DNA of 17,399 nucleotides from Hungatella sp. UBA3147 (lineage in GTDB: Bacteria > Bacillota > Clostridia > Lachnospirales > Lachnospiraceae). The stretch is from positions 1-17,399 of the forward strand of contig DEYX01000379.1 in NCBI GenBank assembly GCA_002365025.1, given 5' to 3'. Below the pieces are notes generated by a model, which ran no database searches, was not told the DNA's origin, and saw nothing but the letters and a program-made list of their open reading frames with translations. Made by a program: the position numbers and the translations under genes. Positions 1-6,539 of the stretch are shown here, piece by piece. Position 1 is the stretch's first letter; each line of letters starts with the position of its first letter.

Positions 1-1
1 T

Positions 2-100
2 GAGGATCATGGAGGCCGGATCTGGGCTACCAGCAAGGAAGGCATTGGAACGGAGATACATTTTGTTTTGAGAAAATACCAGGAGGTCATACAGGAATGA
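2..100 (+). CDS. Sensor histidine kinase, C-terminal fragment (5' end outside window)
   Basis: Frame 2 is open from the window edge to the TGA at 98-100 and gives 32 residues. They begin with EDHGGRIWATSKEGIGTEIHFVL, of which HGGRIW followed by GIGTEIHFVL is the ending of a histidine-kinase ATP-binding domain (the G2-box region and last beta strand of HATPase_c). The stop codon overlaps the start of the response regulator in an ATGA arrangement, the usual coupling of a kinase with its partner. The kinase would phosphorylate the receiver domain of that regulator. Its sensor region is not in the window, so no signal can be named. Seen: motif and overlap. Inferred: that the two proteins form one system. 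Confidence 0.85.
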   Translation, partial: EDHGGRIWATSKEGIGTEIHFVLRKYQEVIQE

Positions 101-786
101 GCAGAATTCTGATAGTAGAAGATGAAGAAAGCATTGCAGAGCTTGAGAAAGATTATCTGGAGCTGAGCGGATTTGAGGTTGAGATTGAGAATAACGGAGA
201 AGCAGGACTTCATAAGGCCCTTCATGAGGACTTTGATCTGCTGATCCTGGATCTGATGCTGCCGGGAGTGGATGGCTTTGAAATATGCAGAAAGGTCAGG
301 GAAGTAAAAAACACCCCGATCATCATGGTTTCCGCTAAAAAAGAGGACATTGATAAAATCAGGGGCCTGGGGCTGGGAGCCGATGATTACATCACAAAAC
401 CCTTCAGCCCAAGTGAGATGGTTGCCCGTGTAAAAGCCCATCTGGCCCGTTATGAAAGGCTGATCGGAAGCGGAGTGCCGGACAACGAGATCGTTGAAAT
501 CCGGGGACTTAAAGTCGATAAGACAGCCAGAAGGGTATGGATCAACGGAGAGGAAAAGAATTTTACCACAAAGGAATTTGACTTATTAACCTTCCTTGCC
601 CAGAATCCAAACCATGTATTTACGAAGGAAGAGCTGTTTAATAAAATATGGGATATGGAATCCATCGGTGATATCGCTACCGTTACCGTCCACATCAAAA
701 AGATCAGGGAAAAAATCGAATTCAATACGGCTAAGCCTCAGTATATCGAGACGATCTGGGGAGTCGGTTACCGGTTTAAGGTATAA
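97..786 (+). CDS. OmpR/PhoB-family response regulator
   Basis: A 229-residue two-domain response regulator, the normal length for the family. Residues 1-115 are a receiver domain with the acidic pair E8/D9, phosphoacceptor D52 in LILDLMLPG, S79 and conserved K101 in DDYITKPF. Residues about 130-229 form a winged-helix DNA-binding domain with FTTKEFDLLTFL, the VTVHIKKIREKIE recognition region and the terminal IWGVGYRFKV wing. It starts 4 bases inside the kinase gene, with AGGAGG upstream, so the pair is translationally coupled. The next gene begins 2 bases after its stop, so they are probably co-transcribed. Target genes cannot be read from sequence, although the downstream DUF6062-like gene is a natural candidate for the same regulon. 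Confidence 0.95.
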   Translation: MSRILIVEDEESIAELEKDYLELSGFEVEIENNGEAGLHKALHEDFDLLILDLMLPGVDGFEICRKVREVKNTPIIMVSAKKEDIDKIRGLGLGADDYITKPFSPSEMVARVKAHLARYERLIGSGVPDNEIVEIRGLKVDKTARRVWINGEEKNFTTKEFDLLTFLAQNPNHVFTKEELFNKIWDMESIGDIATVTVHIKKIREKIEFNTAKPQYIETIWGVGYRFKV

Positions 787-788
787 AA

Positions 789-1547
789 ATGAAGGAAAAA
801 TTATTCGAGATACCGTTAAATGATGCCATGGATGCAGACGATGAGTGCCTGTTCTGCTTTCTTGAGAGAAAAGCGGAACAGGAGCTTATGGATTTTGTAT
901 TAGGTTCCTGCGCTTCCTATATGGAAAGCGATACGAGAGAAGCCACAGACCGGTCAGGCTTTTGCCGGATCCATCAAAAGAAAATGTTTGATTACGGCAA
1001 TGCCCTGGGAAATGGCTGGATCTTAAAAACCTATTATAAGAAACTGATAAAGGAAATGAAGGAAGAATTTAAGGAGTATGCTCCCGGAAAAACCTCCTTA
1101 AAGGACCGCCTTACGGGAAAGACAGGAAACGGAAATTCCATGGCTGCCTGGATCGAGGGGAAGGAAAAGACCTGCTATATCTGCGACCGGTTTTCTGAAA
1201 TCTATGAGCGGTATGTGGCAACCTTTTTCCACCTTTATAAAAAGGATTCTGTTTTTCGGGAAAAGCTTGAAAAAAGTAGGGGATTCTGCCTTCACCACTT
1301 TGCAGATCTGTGCAGCGGAGCGGATAAATATTTAAATGACAAGGAGCGAAAGGAATTTTACCCTGTCATTTTTCAGATCATGGAACAAAATATGGAGCGG
1401 ATATCCGGTGATGTCGACTGGTTCATTGAGAAATTTGATTATTTAAACAAGGATGCGGATTGGAAGCAGTCAAAGGACGCCGTTCAGCGAGGGATGCAGA
1501 AACTGCGTGGCGGATACCCGGCAGATCCTGCCTATAAGCAGCGGTAA
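789..1547 (+). CDS. DUF6062-like cysteine-rich protein with duplicated CxxC…CxxH motif
   Basis: A 252-residue soluble protein without signal peptide or membrane segment. It resembles the DUF6062 family of Clostridia, whose function I do not know. The protein shows an internal duplication: C20-x2-C23 followed by GFC59-x2-H62, and again C129-x2-C132 followed by GFC167-x2-H170. The distance from the second Cys of the pair to the GFC is 36 residues in the first half and 35 in the second. Each half could hold one metal ion (Zn or Fe), but this is inference. The gene starts 2 bases after the response regulator stop with only a weak AAGG site, so translation is probably coupled. Its stop lies 2 bp from the convergent araC-type gene. 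Similar proteins are sometimes labelled ABC transporter substrate-binding protein, which nothing here supports. Confidence 0.8.
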   Translation: MKEKLFEIPLNDAMDADDECLFCFLERKAEQELMDFVLGSCASYMESDTREATDRSGFCRIHQKKMFDYGNALGNGWILKTYYKKLIKEMKEEFKEYAPGKTSLKDRLTGKTGNGNSMAAWIEGKEKTCYICDRFSEIYERYVATFFHLYKKDSVFREKLEKSRGFCLHHFADLCSGADKYLNDKERKEFYPVIFQIMEQNMERISGDVDWFIEKFDYLNKDADWKQSKDAVQRGMQKLRGGYPADPAYKQR

Positions 1548-1549
1548 GT

Positions 1550-2395
1550 TTACCGGCTAAGGCGCTTAAACTGTCCGGGCGTATAGCCTGTGGTCTGGCG
1601 GAAGGTGCGGATAAAGTTGGAATAATCATGAAAGCCTGATAAATGGCAGGCTTCTAAAACCGTATGTCCCTGGGAAAGCAGCTCCTTTGCCAGAGCCACC
1701 CGTTTTACCACGATATACTGGAATATGCTGCTTTCTGTTTCAGATTTAAATAAGTGACTGATATAATATTTATCAAGGGAAAGAGCCTGTGAGATAGAAT
1801 CCAGGGTCATGGGCGTTGTTAAGTTTTTATCAATATAACTCATGATTGCCTGGGCCCTATGGGGCTTAGGGGCTGTTCCCCCGGGGCTTGTCTTTTGCCA
1901 GGCCCTGTTAATAAGAATAAGAATCTGGAGCAATGTGGTCATTGCTGTTAAGTCGCTGCCGTAGGAGCAGCGATTTTTTTTTGCCTCATGAAGACACTGG
2001 GCCATGGAAATCAGACTCTCGTATTCCTCTTTTGAAAGCAGGACCAGGTTGCCTATGGCAGGTTCCCGGTGGAAACATTCTAACAGGTTGGTGTCAGGGG
2101 TACAGTAAGGACGGATAAAGGCGGGGTTCACATGAATAACCAGTCGGGTGAAGGCTTCGCTTGTTGTGTTGATGGCCTTGTGGATCTCCCGGTTGGAAAA
2201 CAGGATTAAATTTCCAGGGTTCATATCGTAGCATGCATTTTCCACAAAATACTGGATATGACCGTCCATGAGCAGATAGATTTCATGGCTGTTGTGCATG
2301 TGAAAGTCCACGTTTCCGGCAATCTGGCTGGTGGTAAAATCACAGCTGAAAGGCTCGGTAAATTCGCTGTAATGGTAAAGGCTCTCCTTTTTCAT
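1550..2395 (-). CDS. AraC-family transcriptional regulator with cupin sensor domain
   Basis: A 281-residue regulator of the usual two-domain form. Residues about 15-95 are a cupin-type ligand pocket, with HMHNSHEIYLLMDG and a later PGNLILFSNREIH typical of AraC_binding/cupin_2 sensors of sugars. Residues about 180-281 contain two helix-turn-helix units, MTLDSISQALSLDKYYISHLFK and the canonical SGFHDYSNFIRTFRQTTGYTPGQFK. The start has an AGGAGG site 7 bases upstream on the minus strand. The gene is divergent from two Gfo/Idh/MocA oxidoreductases and an epimerase, so it very likely controls them in response to their substrate. A perfect palindrome in the intergenic region is a candidate binding site. 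The ligand is unknown; a mono- or disaccharide or cyclitol would fit the partners. Confidence 0.93.
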   Translation of the reverse strand: MKKESLYHYSEFTEPFSCDFTTSQIAGNVDFHMHNSHEIYLLMDGHIQYFVENACYDMNPGNLILFSNREIHKAINTTSEAFTRLVIHVNPAFIRPYCTPDTNLLECFHREPAIGNLVLLSKEEYESLISMAQCLHEAKKNRCSYGSDLTAMTTLLQILILINRAWQKTSPGGTAPKPHRAQAIMSYIDKNLTTPMTLDSISQALSLDKYYISHLFKSETESSIFQYIVVKRVALAKELLSQGHTVLEACHLSGFHDYSNFIRTFRQTTGYTPGQFKRLSR

Positions 2396-2441
2396 GGCTT
2401 CCTCCTGAAATAGACAATTTATGCATGCTTCTAGTCAATCT

Positions 2442-2458
2442 ACGCAAACAAATTGCGT
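2442..2458. promoter_or_regulatory. Palindromic operator candidate ACGCAA-N5-TTGCGT
   Basis: A perfect 6-bp inverted repeat (ACGCAA, spacer ACAAA, TTGCGT) lies between the divergent araC-type gene and the oxidoreductase operon. It ends 11 bp before a good -10 box (TATAAT, 2470-2475) and covers the place where a -35 box should be. No good -35 sequence is visible there. The arrangement suggests a promoter controlled by a protein at this site, most simply the divergent AraC-type regulator. AraC proteins more often bind direct repeats, so another regulator is possible. Confidence 0.5.
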
Positions 2459-2469
2459 CAAGAACAGTA

Positions 2470-2475
2470 TATAAT
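2470..2475 (+). promoter_or_regulatory. -10 box for the Gfo/Idh operon
   Basis: TATAAT lies 42 bases before the chosen ATG at 2518. At 16-18 bp upstream there is only AACAAA-like sequence, so the -35 element is weak or absent. This is typical of an activator-dependent promoter. Confidence 0.5.
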
Positions 2476-2517
2476 AAATCTATCATAGAAAGAGGAAAAA
2501 GAAAAGAGGAGGTAGTC

Positions 2518-3537
2518 ATGGTTCGGGTTGGAATAATCGGCTGCGGAAACATCGGGGGAGTTCACACCATGGTACTGAATGAAATAAAACAGGTTAAGCT
2601 CTGCGCTCTGGCAGATATCCGCCTGGAACGGGCAGAGGAATACTCGGCCCGTTTTACGGATGGAAAGGCGAAGGCTTATGATTCCATGGAGGAAATGCTT
2701 GAGAAGGAAGCGCTTGACGTGGTTCATATCTGCACGCCTCACTACTGCCATGTGCCAATGGCAGTAAAGGCCCTAAAGAAAGGGCTTCATGTATTTATGG
2801 AAAAGCCGCCTGCCATAAGCAGGGAGCAATTCGATGAGCTTTTGGAGGCTTCCGGCCAGAGCGGGGGCAGGTTAGGCATCTGTTTCCAGAACCGGTATAA
2901 TGAAACAACAAAAAAGGTAAATGAGCTTTTGGCACAGGGGACCCTCGGGAGGATAAAAGGCGGAAGGGCCTTTGTTACCTGGCACAGGAATGCTCCTTAT
3001 TACACAGAGAGCGGCTGGAGGGGAAAGCTTGAGACAGAGGGTGGTGGTGCGTTGATCAACCAATCCATTCACGCCCTGGATCTGCTTCTTTCCTGGCTTG
3101 GAAAACCAGTGAGAACAGAAGCTTCCATGAGCAATCATCATCTGAAAGGAATTGTGGAAGTGGAGGATACCCTGGAAGCCTATATGACATTTACGGAAGG
3201 AACGGATCCGGTAAGCGCAAGTTTTTATGCCACTACGGCTTACGCCATGGATGCACCGGTTTTCTTAGAGATTGCCTGTGAAAATGGGTTTGTCCGTCTG
3301 GAAGGAAACTCTGTCTGGTATCAGATGAAAGGGCAGGAGGAGCCGGCAGTATGGCAGGCGAAAAAATCTTCCCTGCTGGGAAAGACCTATTGGGGCAGCG
3401 GGCACGAAGCCTGCATCAGAGATTTTTATGATTGTATAGAAACCGGGAAGGCCTATTTCAATGACCTTGCCTCGGTTCAGAATACATTTTACACCATGAT
3501 GGATATTTATGATTCTGCAAGAAATGAGGGGAGATAG
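2518..3537 (+). CDS. Gfo/Idh/MocA-family NAD(P)-dependent oxidoreductase
   Basis: A 339-residue dehydrogenase of the inositol dehydrogenase / glucose-fructose oxidoreductase family. It has a Rossmann start (VGIIGCGNIGGVH, residues 4-16), the nucleotide-side CTPHYCH stretch, the EKP motif with catalytic-type K96, and GGGALINQSIHALD with H185 as probable proton relay. The C-terminal alpha/beta half binds the sugar. An upstream in-frame ATG at 2425 would add 31 residues, but it lies before the -10 box and has no ribosome site. The ATG at 2518 follows AGAGGAGG with 5 bases spacing and starts directly at the Rossmann strand. It is the first gene of a set with a second family member and a TIM-barrel epimerase. 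The substrate cannot be read from sequence; members act on inositols, sugars, sugar amines and 3-keto-glycosides. Confidence 0.92.
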   Translation: MVRVGIIGCGNIGGVHTMVLNEIKQVKLCALADIRLERAEEYSARFTDGKAKAYDSMEEMLEKEALDVVHICTPHYCHVPMAVKALKKGLHVFMEKPPAISREQFDELLEASGQSGGRLGICFQNRYNETTKKVNELLAQGTLGRIKGGRAFVTWHRNAPYYTESGWRGKLETEGGGALINQSIHALDLLLSWLGKPVRTEASMSNHHLKGIVEVEDTLEAYMTFTEGTDPVSASFYATTAYAMDAPVFLEIACENGFVRLEGNSVWYQMKGQEEPAVWQAKKSSLLGKTYWGSGHEACIRDFYDCIETGKAYFNDLASVQNTFYTMMDIYDSARNEGR

Positions 3538-3540
3538 GAC

Positions 3541-4695
3541 ATGGATAAGGTAAGACTTGGTATTATTGGAATTGGAAACATGGGAAGCGGACACTTAAAG
3601 AATATTCTTGAAGGAAAAGTCCCGGAGATGGAAGTGACTGCGGTAGCGGACCGCCAGGAAGGCAGAAGAGCCTGGGCAAAGGAGCATTTACCGGAGTCGG
3701 TGGTTGTTTTTGAAGAAGGAAAGGATTTAATTGCAGCAGGCGTATGCGACGGAGTCTTGATTGCAGTGCCTCATTACCAGCATCCCGAACTGACCATTGA
3801 TGCCATGAACCACGGACTGCATGTAATGTGTGAAAAGCCTGCGGGAGTTTACACCAAGCAGGTACGGGAAATGAACGAGGCAGCTAAAAAATGCGATCGG
3901 GTCTTTGGCATGATGTTCAACCAGAGGACCAACTGTATTTACCGGAAAATGCATGAACTTGTAACAAGCGGGGAACTGGGAGCCATCAAGCGGGTCAACT
4001 GGATCGTAACGGACTGGTACCGCACCCAGTCCTATTATGACTCAGGAAGCTGGAGAGCTACCTGGGATGGAGAAGGCGGCGGCGTACTGTTAAACCAGTG
4101 TCCTCATAACATGGATTTAATCCAGTGGATCTGTGGAATGCCAAGCAAGGTACAGGCATTCTGCCACAACGGAAAATGGCATGATATTGAAGTAGAAGAT
4201 GATGTAACGGCTTATTTGGAATACCCAAACGGGGCTACGGGAGTTTTTGTCACCACAACCGCAGATGCACCGGGAACAAACCGGTTTGAGATCACTCTGG
4301 AGATGGGGAAACTGGTCTGCGAAAATGGCCAGCTCATGCTTCATAAGCTGGCTGAAAACGAGCGTACCTTCTGCAAAACGGCAAAGGGCGGATTTGATAC
4401 TCCGGAATGCACGGTAACAGAGGTTGAAACGGACGGGGAGAATGAACAGCATGTCGGAGTTTTAAAGGCATTTGCAGGCAGAATCCTTCACGGCACGCCC
4501 CTTATTGCGGAAGGCGTGGAAGGAATTAACGGTCTGACTTTATCAAATGCCATGCATTTATCCAGCTGGTTAAAGAAAGAAGTGGAGATTCCCTTTGATG
4601 AAGATTTATTCTTAGGAGAGCTTAATAAGCGCCGTAGCGAATCCAGGAAAAAAGAAGGAACCGGCGTGGTATTTAACACAGAAGGAAGCTATTAA
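3541..4695 (+). CDS. Gfo/Idh/MocA-family oxidoreductase (second of pair)
   Basis: A 384-residue dehydrogenase of the same family as its upstream neighbour but clearly diverged. The Rossmann motif is LGIIGIGNMGSGH (residues 6-18), the EKP lysine is K99, and GGGVLLNQCPHNMD carries H189. It is longer than the upstream copy, with an added charged C-terminal tail (about residues 355-384, many K/R/E). It begins 3 bases after the preceding stop, and its ribosome site (GAGGGGAG) lies inside the end of that gene, so both are co-expressed. Two such enzymes beside one isomerase suggest oxidation at one carbon and re-reduction, giving net epimerisation or opening a route to cleavage. A multi-step role on a glycoside through a 3-keto intermediate is an alternative. 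Substrate unknown. Confidence 0.92.
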   Translation: MDKVRLGIIGIGNMGSGHLKNILEGKVPEMEVTAVADRQEGRRAWAKEHLPESVVVFEEGKDLIAAGVCDGVLIAVPHYQHPELTIDAMNHGLHVMCEKPAGVYTKQVREMNEAAKKCDRVFGMMFNQRTNCIYRKMHELVTSGELGAIKRVNWIVTDWYRTQSYYDSGSWRATWDGEGGGVLLNQCPHNMDLIQWICGMPSKVQAFCHNGKWHDIEVEDDVTAYLEYPNGATGVFVTTTADAPGTNRFEITLEMGKLVCENGQLMLHKLAENERTFCKTAKGGFDTPECTVTEVETDGENEQHVGVLKAFAGRILHGTPLIAEGVEGINGLTLSNAMHLSSWLKKEVEIPFDEDLFLGELNKRRSESRKKEGTGVVFNTEGSY

Positions 4696-4771
4696 GAAAC
4701 ACCCTTCGGGTATCCCTTAATGCCCAAAGTACATGGGCGGTAAATAGGAAATGAAAAAAGGAGAAACGATT

Positions 4772-5620
4772 ATGTGGGATGGAATTCTATTATCTGGTTT
4801 TGCAGATGAAATCGATATGGATTTAGGAAAGCAGATTGAAGTATTAAAGAAGCTTGATATTCATTATGTGGAAATGCGGGGTGTTAACGGCAAGGGTCTG
4901 GTCGAGTATTCGATCAATGAAGCAAAAGAAATCAAAAAGCAGCTTGATGAGGCAGGCCTCCGTTTATCCTCCGTAGGTTCACCCATTGGAAAAATAAAAA
5001 TCACCGATGATTTTGCCCCTCATATGGAGCTTTACAAGCATACGGTGGAAATCGCCCATTTGATGGATGTACCATACATCCGTATGTTCAGCTTCTTCAT
5101 GCCTGAGAATGAAAGTTACGCTCCTTACCGGGGAAAGGTCATGGATCAGCTGGGACAGTTTGTAGATTACGCAAAGACCAGCCAAGCCGTGCTTCTTCAT
5201 GAGAATGAAAAGGATATTTACGGAGATGTGGCAGACCGCTGCCTGGAAATCATGAAGGAATTCTATGGGGATCATTTTAAGACAGTCTTTGACTTTGCAA
5301 ATTTTGTTCAGTGCAAGCAGGATACTCTGGAAGCCTATGAAATGTTAAAGCCCTATATCGCTTACATCCATGTAAAGGATGCCCTGTGGTCTGATGCCAG
5401 TGTGGTTCCGGCAGGCATGGGAGACGGACATGTGGAAGAAATCTTAAAAATGCTGAAAAACTGTGGATATAATGGATTTTTATCTCTGGAACCTCATTTA
5501 AGCGATTTTGCAGGATTCAGCGCTTTGGAGCAGAATGCAGCAAATAAGAAAAAATTGAGCGGAGAAGAGGCCTTCACCATGGCCTATGAGTCACTTAAGA
5601 AAATACTTGAATCAATTTAA
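4772..5620 (+). CDS. Xylose-isomerase-like TIM-barrel sugar (phosphate) isomerase/epimerase
   Basis: A 282-residue AP-endonuclease-2/xylose-isomerase-type TIM barrel, normal length for the family that includes inosose isomerase IolI, IolE and sugar epimerases. Metal-site motifs are visible in order: LLHENEKDIYG (E144), FDFANF (D174), YIHVKD (H200), PAGMGDG and LSLEPH (E240). These are the four ligands expected for one divalent metal. An in-frame ATG at 4751 would add seven residues, but the AAAAGGAG site lies after it, 8 bases before the ATG at 4772, which is therefore chosen. It lies 76 bases after the second oxidoreductase; this gap holds only small hairpins (ACCC-TTC-GGGT at 4701-4711 and GCCCA-N7-TGGGC at 4722-4738). 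It probably acts on the keto product of the neighbouring dehydrogenases. IolI-type inosose isomerase and keto-sugar epimerase are both plausible. Confidence 0.88.
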   Translation: MWDGILLSGFADEIDMDLGKQIEVLKKLDIHYVEMRGVNGKGLVEYSINEAKEIKKQLDEAGLRLSSVGSPIGKIKITDDFAPHMELYKHTVEIAHLMDVPYIRMFSFFMPENESYAPYRGKVMDQLGQFVDYAKTSQAVLLHENEKDIYGDVADRCLEIMKEFYGDHFKTVFDFANFVQCKQDTLEAYEMLKPYIAYIHVKDALWSDASVVPAGMGDGHVEEILKMLKNCGYNGFLSLEPHLSDFAGFSALEQNAANKKKLSGEEAFTMAYESLKKILESI

Positions 5621-5680
5621 CGATATCCCATATTCCTGCCGACTGGCTTATGAATGCAAGAGTAAGAAAAGAAAATGTCA

Positions 5681-5700
5681 CTTGTAATTTGTCTGACAAG
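5681..5700 (+). promoter_or_regulatory. GntR/FadR-type operator copy 1 (autoregulatory)
   Basis: The 20-bp element CTTGTAATTTGTCTGACAAG holds the perfect dyad TTGTC-T-GACAA at 5689-5699. It matches the reverse complement of 6476-6495 at 18 of 20 positions. It covers the -35 box and most of the spacer of the promoter for the GntR gene, so binding would block RNA polymerase. FadR/UxuR-type GntR proteins are known to favour TnGTnnnACnA-like dyads, which this core fits. Confidence 0.75.
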
Positions 5701-5710
5701 CTGCTATAAT
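5682..5710 (+). promoter_or_regulatory. Promoter of the GntR regulator gene
   Basis: TTGTAA (5682-5687), a 17-bp spacer and TATAAT (5705-5710) form a good vegetative sigma promoter. It lies 23 bases before the GntR start codon. The operator at 5681-5700 overlaps it, which points to autorepression. Confidence 0.75.
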
Positions 5711-5733
5711 GCATCTCAAGGAGATTAAGGCTT

Positions 5734-6423
5734 ATGAAGATTCAAAAATCGAATGTAACAGCTCAGATTATTGAATATATGAAATCCAACATTGAAAACG
5801 GCATCTGGAGAGCCGGTGAGATGATTCCGTCGGAGCATGTTCTTACTGAGGAGCTTTCCGTGTCCCGGGCAAGTATCCGTACGGCGATTCAGCAGTTCAT
5901 TGCATTGGGACTGATGGAGAGCCATCATGGAAAGGGAACTTATCTTATTTCAAATGATATGTCCGTATTTCGGAAAACCGGCAGAAAAGATCATTACTAC
6001 AGCATGGAAGACATTGTCCAGTCTCTTCAGTATCGAATTGTCGTAGAGAAGGGGACGGCCCAGCTGGCAGCGGAGCATATCACTCCGGAGGGGTTAAAGC
6101 GGCTGGAAGCTTATCTTGATGAGATGAAACGAAGTGTGGGAGATTCGGATGGGTTTGTGCACAGCGATATGATGTTTCATCAGGAGATTTCAGAAGCCTC
6201 TGGTAATCCGCTGCTTAAGCACGGTTTGTGTGAAGTGCTTACAAACACGAGAGAGTACCATCATCAGCTGAATGAGCTGGTTGGATATAAAAACGGCCTC
6301 TATTATCATACGATGATTCTGGAAGCGCTTAAGAATCGGGATGGGAAAAAGGCAGGACTGCTGATGGAAGAGCATCTGCAGACTTCCATGAAAGATGCGC
6401 TGGAATCAGAAACTGAATCATAG
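5734..6423 (+). CDS. GntR-family regulator, FadR subfamily (FCD domain)
   Basis: A 229-residue regulator. Residues 1-75 are the winged helix-turn-helix, with MIPSEHVLTEELSVSRASIRTAIQQF followed by the wing HHGKGTYL. Residues about 90-217 are the all-helical FCD ligand domain. D145-x3-H149, H192 and H214 fit the D/H/H/H metal site found in many FCD proteins, which bind sugar acids or carboxylates. AAGGAG precedes the start with 9 bases spacing. It is followed by SDR and alcohol dehydrogenase genes, which it very likely represses through the duplicated operator. The inducer is inferred to be a sugar acid, polyol or keto-acid intermediate, but nothing in the sequence fixes it. Confidence 0.93.
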   Translation: MKIQKSNVTAQIIEYMKSNIENGIWRAGEMIPSEHVLTEELSVSRASIRTAIQQFIALGLMESHHGKGTYLISNDMSVFRKTGRKDHYYSMEDIVQSLQYRIVVEKGTAQLAAEHITPEGLKRLEAYLDEMKRSVGDSDGFVHSDMMFHQEISEASGNPLLKHGLCEVLTNTREYHHQLNELVGYKNGLYYHTMILEALKNRDGKKAGLLMEEHLQTSMKDALESETES

Positions 6424-6437
6424 TTCATTATATTTTA

Positions 6438-6460
6438 GCCCCGGCATGACGAGCCGGGGC
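6438..6460 (+). terminator. GC-rich hairpin after the GntR gene
   Basis: GCCCCGGC, a 7-base loop and GCCGGGGC form a perfect 8-bp stem 14 bases after the GntR stop. No T-run follows on the plus strand (ATAAGATAG), so it may be a weak or factor-dependent terminator or an mRNA-stabilising stem. It separates the regulator from the SDR gene and lies just before operator copy 2. Confidence 0.5.
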
Positions 6461-6475
6461 ATAAGATAGAAGATA

Positions 6476-6495
6476 CTTGTCAGACAACTAACAAG
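6476..6495 (-). promoter_or_regulatory. GntR/FadR-type operator copy 2 (before SDR gene)
   Basis: CTTGTCAGACAACTAACAAG is the reverse complement of operator copy 1 at 18 of 20 positions and holds the dyad TTGTC-A-GACAA (6477-6487). It lies 44 bases before the SDR start. A TTGTCA at 6477-6482 could serve as a -35 box, but I see no convincing -10 box, so the promoter position is uncertain. Confidence 0.7.
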
Positions 6496-6539
6496 GTAAA
6501 AAGCAAATTAAGGTATTGGAGGAAAAGGAGAACGAAGGG

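Noticed and set aside
450..725. Long minus-strand frames opposite the response regulator and many other genes
   Set aside because: They are shadows of strong plus-strand genes, with no ribosome sites or family motifs.
1542..1555. Palindrome CGGTAA-GT-TTACCG over both convergent stop codons
   Set aside because: The two-base centre gives no useful RNA hairpin and no T-run follows. Opposed TAA stops after similar codons give such symmetry by chance.
2425..2517. Upstream extension of the first Gfo/Idh gene to an ATG at 2425
   Set aside because: It would start before the -10 box at 2470, has no ribosome site, and adds 31 residues unlike the family ahead of the Rossmann strand.
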